Assembly: GCA_030272155.1 (NCBI GenBank)
Contig: CP126207.1
Span: 496,001-560,000 of the forward strand
DNA from: Tetradesmus obliquus
Taxonomy: Eukaryota > Chlorophyta > Chlorophyceae > Sphaeropleales > Scenedesmaceae
Direction of reading: 5' to 3'
Length of the DNA stretch: 64,000 nucleotides
Position 1 is the first letter of the stretch. Each line of letters begins with the position of its first letter. Under the pieces are notes generated by a model. It did no database searches, was not told the origin of the DNA, and was given only the letters and a program-made list of their open reading frames with translations. This document shows positions 33,372 to 45,676 of this stretch, piece by piece. The position numbers were made by a program, and so were the translations under genes.

Positions 33372-36300
33372 CTACGCCACAGCAGTGCCGGCGCCGCTTG
33401 CAGGATTGTGCAGCGCCTCCGTCATCCACGTGCTGGTGCGGCCGTTTCTCACTGTGCCCACCAGCCCACCGCCCAAGTTCCCACCGTGAACTTCACGGCC
33501 CTCCTGCGAGTTCACCGTGAACTCCGGGTGCGCGAGGAGCTCCTGCTGGATCTCCACCGGGAACTTCAGATCGCCGGTGTCTGGAAGCGGCGGGTAGACC
33601 TGCTCGTCATCCTCGTTTGCTGCAAGCTGCGCGGCGTTTCCTGCAAGCTGCGCGCTGTTTCCTGCAAGCTTTCCTGCAAGCGTGTCGTCGGCTGTGGTGT
33701 AACCTGAGCCGTTGTCCTCCTCCTGTGCTGCCAGCACCTGCTGCAGCATCTCAGGAGGGATGTGGGAGCTCTCTGCTGCTGCTGCAGCAGCGTCCAGGTA
33801 GGCTGCTGGGGCCATGACAACGGGTGACTCTCCCTCGGGATACCTGCAAGGAAGCGGTACGATTTGTTGAGTACGCGCGCATGGGGTTGAATTGTTATGT
33901 TAACAGCATCCAGGTAGGCTGCTGGTGCCATGGCCGCCGCTGACTCTCCCTCAGGGTACCTGCAAGGAAGCAACATCATTTGTTACATATGCGAGCATGG
34001 TGTTGACATTGAACTGTTACATGAACAGCGTCCAGGTAGGCGGCTGGTGCCATGACAACTGGTGACTGTCCCTCGGTGTACCTGCAAGGAAGCAATATGA
34101 TGTTCAAACATATATCGTTTGTATACAAGCATGCGTAGTGTTGAGTTTGAACTGTTACGTTAACAGTGTCCAGGTATGCGGCTGGTGCCATGACAACTGG
34201 TGACTCTCCCTCAGGGTACCTGCAAGATGCATGGCAGTGCAGCGCCACGAGCAACTAAGCATAATTTCTGCTTGTTAACCCGGCATGTGCTATGTGCTCA
34301 TCTGCTGCCGACATTGCCAGGGGGGACACCAACCCCTCGCGGCTCCTCGCACAGGTCCAGCCTTAAACCCAACTCTGACCGTAAAACCTTGCACCTCTCG
34401 ATGTGTCGCCCCTCTCGATGTGTCGCAGATGGTGCCGGGTGGAACAGTGATCCTCGGGTGCGGCTCCTCACACAAGTCCAGCACCAAACCCCACATGGCA
34501 AACGTACGAACCCTAAACCCAGGCATATTCCAAAACCCTGAAGCAATCACTCACTTGCACAGCAGGCCCTTCTCCATGTCATAATCACAGATGGTGCCGG
34601 GAGGAACAGTGATCCTGGGGTGGGCTCCTCACACAAATCAAGCACCACGTGCACGCTGTGACACCAACGTTGACCATTAGAACACATGACACAGACAGAA
34701 GCAGAGCCCAGCCCTAACCTCGCACCCTCAACCCGGTTTGACAAACCCTACACCCTGGAAACTCTAAACCGATCACTCATTTGCACAGCAGGTCCTTTTC
34801 CATACCATAATCGCAAATGGTTCCAGGAGGGACAGTTATCCTCGGGTGCGGCTCCTCGCACAAATCAAGCACCAAACCTGACAGCAGAGCCCCAAACCCT
34901 AAACCCAAAAAATTTCTCAAAGCCCTAGACCAATCACTCACTTGCATAGCAGGCCCTTCTCCATGTCATAATCGCAAATGGTTCCAGGAGGAACAGTTAT
35001 CCTTGGGTGCGGCTCCTCGCACAAATCGAGCACCACGTGCACGCGGGCCACTGGAGACAGGTTGGACACCTTGTGCGCGGCACGGTTGTTCAGCTCGAAC
35101 GCAAAACCCTCCACCTGCAATCCATCAGCAGCAGAGGCGGCAGCAGTAGCAGCAGGTGGAACAGGCAGCAGCATGGTCAGTGGTTGGCACAGCATCACGT
35201 GCACGCGCGCCACTGGTGACAGGTTGGACACCTTGTGCGCGGCGCGGTTGTTCAGCTCGAGCGCAAAACCCTCAACCTGTGTTCCATCAGCAGCAGAGGC
35301 GGCAGCAGCAGCAGCAGCAGCAGGTGGAACAGGCAGCAGCATGGTCAGTGGTTGGCACAGCATCACATGCACGCGCGCAACAGGGGCTAGGTTGGACACT
35401 CTGTGTGCTATGCGGTTGTTCAGCATTAACACAAAGCGCCCACCCGCATTTGGTACAAATTGAGTGTGCAACACTCAGCAGATGGCTGACAAGAGAAGGC
35501 CCCAGCAGTTGGCTTCGCACGCAGCCGCTGCTTGACACACTAATGTGGTGTTGCTGCATGACACTAATGTAGTGTTGCTGCATGACACTAATGTGGTGTT
35601 GCTGCATGACACTAATGTGGTGTTGCTGCATGACACTAATGTGGTGTTGCTGCATGACACTAATGTGGTGTTGCTGCATGACACTAATGTGGTGTTGCTG
35701 CATGACACTAATGTGGTGTTGCTGCATGACACTAATGTGGTGTTGCTGCATGACACTAATGTGGTGTTGCTGCATGACACTAATGTGGTGTTGCTGCATG
35801 ACACTAATGTGGTGTTGCTGCATGACACTAATGTGGTGTTGCTGCATGACACTAATGTGGTGTTGCTGCATGACACTAATGTGGTGTTGCTGCATGACAC
35901 TAATGTGGTGTTGCTGCATGACACTAATGTGGTGTTGCTGCATGACACTAATGTGGTGTTGCTGCATGACACTAATGTGGTGTTGCTGCATGACACTAAT
36001 GTGGTGTTGCTGCATGACACTAATGTGGTGTTGCTGCATGACACTCCTGCAAGCATGCGCCGCAATATGAACAACAGCAACACGGCATGTGTAACAACTT
36101 TTGCAGAAATATTATGTCCAGCCTCACCGTAGGGATCTTGAAGCACTCCTGGATGTCCAGCATGCGCTGCTGCTCGCCCGGCACGGGCACATATTACTCC
36201 AAATTGTTGAATCACTTGTTACAGTAATCAACAACACACTTGCGACAAAACTGGTGTGTGCCTTACCGTGGGGATCTTGAAGCACTCTTGGATGTCCAGC

Positions 36301-38592
36301 AGCCGCTGCTGCTCCCCTGGCTGGGGCACATATCAAACCCAAAAGCCACCAGCAACAAACCTGTTACATATGTGGTGCGCTTATCAAGCATACTTACCGT
36401 GGGAATCTTGAAGCACTCTTGGATGTCCAGCATGCGCTGCTGCTCCCCCGGCGCAGGCACGTGCGCGGGGTCCGGCACGTAGCGGTGCGGGCACACATCG
36501 AAGCTGACCTGCAAGTAAGCAGGTACAAAATGTGCGCACACAAATTCACATCATCACTAGCAGAAAGGGGAGCTGAAGACCTGGTTAGGCGCAATCGCAG
36601 AGCATGGCGGCTGGGTCCGGCACGTACCGGTGAGGGCACACATCAAAGGTGACCTGCAAGGTTGGCAAAACCATAGATGCGCACACACGAGAAGCACTGT
36701 TGAGATGCTTTGCTGGGACTACAGATCAGCAAGCAAGGAGTGGCAGCTCAGCCAGCAAGGAGTGGGGGTATGTAACATCGGCGTAGCCGCCAGAGTCAAT
36801 GTGGATCCTGATGTCAGATACACTAGCATCCCAACACAAACTGCAATCCATGTTACATATGTTGAGTATTATGACACACCTTGAAGGTATGCAACATGCA
36901 ACGCACCTCTGGGTGTGTGAAGACGGGAATATGCAGCCTGTGCCCCCTGATGGCATAACCTCCAGAGTCAACGTGGATCTTGATGTCTGATACACCATGC
37001 ATGCTAACATGAAGTCAACCGTTGATACATAAGTTTATCACAAACATATATTGGTACCAACACACAAACCATACCTCTGGGTGTGTGAATACCGGGATAT
37101 GCAGCCTGTGCCCCCTGATGGCATAACCTCCGGAATCAACATGGATCTTGATGTCAGATACACCCGGCTTCATCAGGGCCAGCTGCAGGCGGATGATGTG
37201 CTGCATGTCACGCTTGCCCAGGATCTGCAGTACAGTCAGCAGTACAGTCAGCAGTACAGTCAGCAGTACAATTGGTTACTCGGCAGTACAATGGGTGGCA
37301 GTACAATTGGCTTCATCAGGGCCAGCTACAGCCGGATGATGTGCTGCATGTCGCGCTTGCCCAGGATCTGCAGTACAAGTCAGGCAGTACATTAAGCAGT
37401 ACAGTCAGCAGTACAACCAGAGTTGGTAGCACAATGCGTGGCAGTACAATTGGCTGCATCAGGGCCAGCTGCAGCAGATGATGTTCAAAAGTGACAATGT
37501 GTTACCTCTTGCAGCAACGGCTCCAGTGCATCCTTGAAGTACTCGTAGGCAGGGAACTCGTAGACAGGCCCACTGCCGTTATGTAAAAGCAGGGACTCAA
37601 ATGATGTTACAGATGAAGTGACATCTCGTTACACACCTCTTGCAGCAGTGGCTCCAGTGCATCCTTGAAACATTCGTAGGCAGGGAACTCGTAGACAGGC
37701 CCGCTGCCGTCACAATGTAATGTCATCAAAGTCCTGAAAATATGATATTATTTTCAAAAAATAACAATGTGTTACCTATTGCAGCAGTGGCTCCAGCGCA
37801 TCTTTGAAGTATTTGTAGGCAGGCAATCTGTAGACAGGCTCGCTGCCATCACATTACCCCAAATCTGAATGATGTCACAAATGACGGCCAAACAAGTGAC
37901 AAGTTATTACATACCTCTTGCAGCAACGGCTCCAGTGCATCCTTGAAATATTCGTAGGCAGGGAACTCGTAGACAGGCCCACTGCCGTCATTGGCACTGA
38001 ACAGCAGCACGATGCCTTCAACACCTGCAGCAGCGCATGCAATCACACATTACTGGTGTGAGGCACACACGGTGTCCAGACAACAGAGATGCAAGGGCTT
38101 GCTGGGCCACTCAGCAGCCGCGGCAGTGGCAGCATCATGCAACTGTCAGCAAGCAGTCGGCAACAAGGCATGTATCTTCACATGATCGGGCGCGGGATCT
38201 CCAGCCTTGAACTCACCTGGCTTGAAGGCGTTTGAGGCGCGTGCAAAGGGCTTGGCATACATGACTCGTGTGATTAGCATTGCATCCAGACAGCACAGCT
38301 GCAGGCTCATTCAGGCAGCACTCAACCCCAACCCCTAAACCATGAACCCTAGCCCTAAACCAACCTGGCTTGAACGCGTTCTGGTTGCCCTCACGGCCCG
38401 CCATCACAGCCGAGTAGCGCGCCTGGTAATCATACGTCCACGCTTCAGCAGGCAGCGAAGCGACGGCCGCCTGCAGCTTTGAAATGTTGAGCATCAGCAG
38501 CGGCAGCTGCAGGCCTGCCTCCCAGGGCTTGGAAGTGCCTTTTGTGTCAGCATCTAGGAAAGGCAGGCCGGATGACCAGTAGCCGCCGATCT

Positions 38593-38644
<52 letters not shown>

Positions 38645-38748
38645 TTTTTCAGTGCAAGGGCAGTTGCAGCCTGCTTCCCATGGCTTGCTGGTGCCCTTGG
38701 CTTCAGCATCCAGGAAAGGCAGGCCGGATGACCAGTACCCGCCAATCT

Positions 38749-38831
<83 letters not shown>

Positions 38832-38935
38832 GTGTCAGTGCAGGGGCAGCTGCAGGCCTGCTTCCCAGGGCTTGGTGGTGCCCTTGGTGTCAGCATCCAG
38901 TAAAGGCAGGCCTGAGGACCAGTAGCCGCCGACCT

Positions 38936-38976
<41 letters not shown>

Positions 38977-40647
38977 GTGTCAGTGCAAGGGCAGTTGCAG
39001 GCCTGCTTCCCAGGGCTTGTTGTGCTTCTCAATGCACTATCCAGGAATGGCAGGCTTGTTGAAGATCAATGATGCCAATCTTGTAGACATTATCCCTGAA
39101 CCCTGTCACCTGATCACTGAACCCTAACACCTCGACGCACCTTTGGTGGGTAGCCAATTTCATTTAGGCTTGCCATCGCTGCAGCAACTTCGGGACTGCT
39201 GTGATGCTTGCGCACGGCATCGGTTTCTGGCCGGCCGGTATAGCTGGGCATGTAGGTTGAGCCGATGCTCAGGTGTGGGGCACCAATGATGTTCAGCAGG
39301 CCCGCTGTTGGCACCTGCAATTGGCGCATGATGCAGGACAAGAAGCAGTTGTGTTTGTGTCAATTTCTGGTCGCCCGGTATAGTTGGGCATGTAGGTTGA
39401 GCCAATGCTCAGGTGTGGGGCACCAATGATGTTGACCAGGCCTGCTGTTGGCAACTGCAAGGCACCAGCAACACAGCAGGCAAATAAGTTCTGCCTGATT
39501 CAGGCCGACTAGTGTAGCTGGGCATGTGAGTTGATGCTCAAATGAGGAGCTCCAATGATGTTCAGCAGCCCTGCTGTTGGCACCTGCAGTAGGTACAAGC
39601 AGCACAGCAGCCACACAAACTTTGTCAGCCACCGGCCTGCTGGTGTTGGATGAGCCGATGCTCAGGTGCGAAGAGCCGATGGTAATCAGCACACCTGCTG
39701 TTGGCACCTGCAGTAGGCACAAGAAGCACAGCAATCAACCAGGTTTGTCAGTGGTTGGTCGGTCGGTATAGCTGGGCATGTAGGTTGAGCCAATGCTCAG
39801 GTGTGGGGCACCAATGATGTTGACCAGGCCTGCTGTTGGCACCTGCAGTTGGAACAGGCAGCACAGCAGTCACAAACACTTGTCAGTTTCTGGCCGGCTG
39901 GTATAGCTGGGCATGTAGGTTGAGCCGATGCTCAAGTGCGGAGCTCCGATGATGTTCAGCAGGCCTGCTGTTGGCACGAGCAGTGGTTCAAGCAGCACAG
40001 CAGCAACAGGGTCCAGTCAGTAATTTGTTGAGTGTGATGTAGGTGGGCATGCAGGTTGAGCCGATGGTCAAGTGTGCGCACCAATGATGTTCAACAGCCC
40101 TGCTGTTGGCACCTGCAGTTGGCACAGGCAGCACAGCAGGCAAAAAACTGCGTGTTTCATGCTGACTAGCTGGGCATGTAGGTTGAGCCAATGCTCAGGT
40201 GTGGGGCACCAATGATGTTCAGCAGGCCCGCTGTTGGCACCTGCAAGGCACCAGCAGAACAGCAGTCACACATTCCTGTCAGCCTCAAGCAGCACAGCAG
40301 TCAACACCTCCAGCTTGCTACCGCACTGGAGGCAGCATGCTCTTCAAACATGTTACAAGAAATAACCTGTTCCAACCACACCTGGCGCCGCCACAGCAGG
40401 TGGCCGCTGATCAGGTCAAACGCCGCCAGCGCATTGTTTGACTGCTGAAGAAATCTATAAGAATCATAAAGCCTTACACAAAACACACGCACCTGGCGCC
40501 GCCACAATAGATTTCCGCTGATTAGGTCAAACGCTGCCAGCTCATTGTTTGACTGCGGGTCGTCCCTTGCGCTGCGAGGGGCCCATGGGCTGATGCCAAA
40601 GTAAGCAATGTCGTCAACAACTGCAAGGCCCTTGAGGAACCTGCAGC

Positions 40648-40684
<37 letters not shown>

Positions 40685-40768
40685 TTGTGCGTCAGCAACT
40701 TAGGCGTTCAGGGGCTGATGCCAAAGTAAGCTATGTCATGAACGACTGCAAGGCCCTTGAGGAACCTG

Positions 40769-40801
<33 letters not shown>

Positions 40802-43800
40802 TGTGCGTCAGCATCTTATGAATTCAGGGGCTGATGCCGAAGCAGCTACTACTATTGGCAACTCCGTCCACAAATGGCCCTTGACATAACTGTTGGTTTA
40901 GTTCAGAGCAGCAGCAGCACGTCAACAGCAACCTTATGCAGCCAACAGACACAACAAACAACCAATTTCTACAAAGTATCATACCAACCACTTCACTCAC
41001 ACTCCAGGCTCTGGCGCTTGCCACAGCTTGTGCAGGTTGAACCCTTTGCCTGCTGCCGCTCCAGTCAGGTCAAAACGCCATAAGTGCACATTTTTAAATA
41101 ACAAGATCTTGACAACATTGTTGCAATGCATACTCACACTCCAGACTCTGGCGCTTGCCACAGCTTGTGCAGGTTGAAACCTTTGCCTGCTGCTGCTCCA
41201 GTCAAATCAAATGCCATAAGTACAGCTTGTCCTATAACAGCACAATCAACAACATCATAAGGCATACTCACACTCCGGGCTCTGGTGCTTGCCACAGCTT
41301 GTGCAGGTTGAATCCCTTGCCTGCTCCTGTGCCAGTCAAGCCATGACCCATAACTGCATGTTGCTAACTAACAGCATAATAACAACATGATGACACACAC
41401 TCACACTCCTGGCTCTGGTGCTTGCCACAGCTTGTGCAGGTTGAATCCTTTGCCTGCTGCCGCTCCAGTCAAGTCGAGTGCCATGAGCGCCCCACTCTCA
41501 CTGTCCAGCAGAATGTGAGCACCCTGCCAGAGCACCAGCACAAACAAATAACACGCCCAAACGACCCAATGACATGGCTATAACACCGCAAAAAAACATC
41601 CCAAACAAAGTGCGGCATGTGAAGAAATGATACTCACACTCCGGGCTCCGGTGCTTGCCACAGCTTGTGCTGGTTGAACCCTTTGCCTGCTGCTGCTCCA
41701 GTCAAGCCAAGATCCATACCTGCATGTTGCTAACCAACAGAACTATAATAGCAACATGATGCCCCATACTCACACTCCGGGCTCCGGCGCTTGCCACAGC
41801 TTGTGCAAGTTGAACCCTTTTCCTGCTGCCGCTCCAGTCAGGTCGAGTGCCATCAGCGCCCCACTCTCACTATCCAGCTGAATATAAGCACCCTGCCAGG
41901 GCACAAGACCAATCAAACACACGCCCAAACGCCCCAAAAACATGGTTAATACACCACAAAGAAAATCCAAACATATTGCATCAGGGGGAAAAGGCAATGG
42001 TACTCACACTCCGGGCTCCGGGGCTTGCCACAGCTTGTGTAGATTGAATCCTTTGCCTGCTGCCGCTCCAGTCAGGTCAAGTGCCATCAGCGCCCCACTC
42101 TCGCTGTCCAGCAAAATGTAAGCGCCTTGCCAGGGCACTAAACCATGAGCCTTCTGCCCAACCCGCTGAACCCTGCCCACAATTGCTGAGTCAGCATCTG
42201 AGGGTTTAGCAGTAGGGTTTTGGGGTTCTGCCGGCGGCTGGGTGCTGAGTTTTAGGGTTTCTGCAGCGAGCCAGGCCTTGGGGTTTTGGATGGGGGCGAC
42301 CGCGCTGATGTTCAGGCGCACGATGTCGCTCTGGGGTTTTGTATATTGTCGGGGTTTGGGGTTTTGGGTGGGTGATGTGGTTGAAAACACAGCAGCGGTA
42401 CAGCAGCAGCAGACAGGCACGCATTGTGTGAGGAGGGTAACCTTGCAATAACCTCGTCACACTTGAGCCAAGGTGCTGCACTGCACAGAGATCAGCTGGA
42501 ACAGGGCACACAGTTATGTGCTCTGCAGCGCATCCGCATAATCTGCAAGCGTCTGCAAGCTCTGAAGACTGGCTGGCGGCTTCCTCTTGCGGTGCAGCAT
42601 GACAGATAGAGGGGAGCAGCAATCACAATATGGTAAAACTGTTGGTAAGTACTGATGAAAGATATCTACTTTGGCACAATATAAAATTTTTCAAATCCCA
42701 CATCGCCCAGGTTGTGCAGCATGACCAGGAAGTTGTAAGCATGATGGGCATGCAAACACAGCAACATGCCAAGCCAATATGACTCATATCAGTTTGAATT
42801 TTACATAATACCAGCACCAGCGCACCTCGCCCAGGTTGTGCAGCATGACCAGGAAGTTTTTGGGTGAACTAGCATGCAGGTGCTGTTTGTTACTGTGAGA
42901 GAGGCTTGTTACAGGAGAAGGCAAGCTATTACTGTGCTGTTACAAACACAACCAAAATGACGGTTATTTAGAACCCACCTCGCCCAGGTTGTGCAGCATG
43001 ACCAGGAAGTTGTCAGGGGCCAAGGGGGCCAGTGTGTTGGGGTGGTCCTTCAGCGTGAACAGGTCCAGGGAGCGCACCTGCGTTATGTGACAACATTTGT
43101 AACAAGTTTTGTAACATTTGTGATAGATTGAGTAACTTTTTTGTGATAGATGACGGGCAAGCACCAGCCAGCGGCGCCAGCGTGTTGGGGTGGTCCTTCA
43201 GCGTGAAGAGGTCCAGGGAGCGCACCTGCGTGATGTAACAACAGCTGTAACAGTATTTGTAACATCTGTGACAGAGTTAGTAACATTCTTGTGAAACATG
43301 AAAGGCAAGCACCAGCCAGGGGGGCCAGCGTGTTGGGGTGGTCCAGGCTGAATTGGTCCATGGAGCGCACCTGTGTTATGTAACAGCAGTGTAACGTGTA
43401 TGACAGATATATCAACAGTCTTGTAATACATGACAGGCAAGCACCAGCCAGGGGTGTCGGTGTGTTGGAGTGGTCCTTCAGCGTGAACAGGTCCAGGGAG
43501 CGCACCTGTGTTATGTAACAACATTTGTAACACTAATTGTAACGCCCATGCTGCAGCCAGCGCATAACACACTGCAGGCACCACCCACCGGTTTCATGTC
43601 TGGGAACGACAGCTGCAGCAGCCAGTAACAACATTATTTGTAACATGTGTGACAGAGATTGTGACACTCTCGTTTTACATGACAGGCAACATCATGCTGC
43701 AGCCAGACCATCACACACTGCTGGCAGCACCCACCGGGGTCATGTCTGGGAACGACAGCTGCAGCAGCCAGTAGCAACATTATTTGTCACATGTGTGACA

Positions 43801-44206
43801 GAGATTGTGACACTCTCGTTTTACATGACAGGCAACATCATGCTGCAGCCAGCGCATAACACACTGCTGGCAGCACCCACCGGGGTCATGTCTGTGAAAG
43901 ACAGCTGCAGCAGCCGGCCGTAACAGTACCTGTATCAATCAAGACATTCTCACAGCTGTCGTCGAGGGGTACTGAATGCAGCTGCCTCTTTAAATGATTC
44001 ACATATTCTACTTATTGGGCGCTGAAAACCGCGGGGAAAAAAAACGCTGAAAAAAGTTGCATCAAAGCGCACCGGCGTCATGTCTGGGAATGACAGCTGC
44101 AGCAGGCGGCCGTTGCCCGTGTCGCACACAAACACGCTGTCATCCACGCGCACGACGTCGTGCGTGAAGCGGGACGGAATGGCAATACGCCGCAGCTCAG
44201 CACCTG

Positions 44207-44249
<43 letters not shown>

Positions 44250-45645
44250 TGCAGCGTTGGGAATGCCTGGCAGGACTGCTGACAGCTGGAATGTGGCTGA
44301 ATGTGGCGGCTGTATAATAATCACTGAAAGATCTTTAAGACAAGAAGTGGTAGAGACGTCATTAGGAGAGAAAAAAACACAACAACAAACAAAAAAACAA
44401 AGTAACAGCCTCACCTGTGACCATGTCAAACTCCACGAGCCACTCCTTGTTGGTTGTGGGGCGCCAGTTGTGCGGCCGGATAGCAGTCCAAACAGTTGTG
44501 GGTGGGTTGCCCGCACCAGCAAACATGCCATAATGCACACCCTGCGGTCAAAGTTGAGTCAAAGTTGGGTTAGGGCTTGGTCAAACATTGTCAGCAGGCA
44601 GTTGTGCAGCCTGATGGCAGTCCAAACAGTTGTGGGTGGGTTGCCCGCGCCGGCAAACATGCCATAATGCACACCCTGCGGTCAAAGTTGGGTCAAAGCT
44701 TGGTCAAATTTGAGTCAAAGTTCAGTCAAACATCGTCAACGGACAGTTGTGGGGACTGATAGCGGTCATGACCATGTACTCAGCAGTAGTTTGGAGCACA
44801 ACATCAGCCGCCCATGGCCAGGCAGCAGCCATTGTCACCTTGTAACAGTGTTACTTGAATTATAACACAATAACATTCAAATAACAACCCACCTCGCCCT
44901 CGTGCAGCACCATGTACTCGTCAGTAGTTGGGAAGTACCACATCAGCCGTCCGTGGCTGGCCAGCAGCAGCCTGTTCTTTGGCAGTGCTGCTGCTGCTGC
45001 TGCTGCTGCCGCCGCTGCCGCTGGGGCTGCTGCTGCTGGGTTGGAGTTGGAGTTGGTTGCGCTGCTGCTGGGCTTGAAGGAAGCTGCTGCACCTGCAAGC
45101 AGCACAGAATGCAGCACAGTTGTACACCAGAGGTCGGAATGCAGCAAACTTCTGAGCGTCGGATTCATCTGCCGGCAATGACGGGACACTGTTGCGCAAA
45201 CACCTCGGAACGGCTGTGTAACACCCTGCAGTGCAATGTTGATTTGATGAGCTGCGTTGCAGCAACATTATGCTGCGGGCTGCAGGCTGTCACTGCAAGG
45301 GCAGCGTTGTCAGGGTGTGCTGCATGGATGGTGCTGCTGTATAGTTTTTGGCGATGTTGTTGCACTCAGCAGCACGTCCTGTCCTTGCAGGATGCACACT
45401 GCATGGTGTATTGTTGTTCAACAATGCTGCTGCTGGTGCTGCCACACTGCAAAAGCAGTCAGTCTCGCAGCACTGGGCAGGCAATAAGTGCCAGCAGCTG
45501 GCAGCATCTCCCACTCACCATCATTTGAGGTGCGCTCCTCAACATATGCTGCTGCAGCCTGCTGTGACGCTGCTGCTGCTGCTGCTGCCGGCTGCCTGGG
45601 TGCTGCAGCTGGCTGGGGCTCGTCTGGCACTGGCGCTGCCATCCC

Positions 45646-45676
<31 letters not shown>

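Noticed and set aside
35538..36045. Regular direct repeats resembling a CRISPR array
   Set aside because: Units are directly joined with no variable spacers and the surroundings are eukaryotic; it is a minisatellite. The same applies to 16104-16335.
42420..42622. Separate gene starting near 42600 or 42420 with a Leu/Cys-rich leader
   Set aside because: The leader-like sequence is short and frame-shifted relative to the propeller exon, and propeller blades exist on both sides; a continuous gene from 46110 is simpler. It remains possible.
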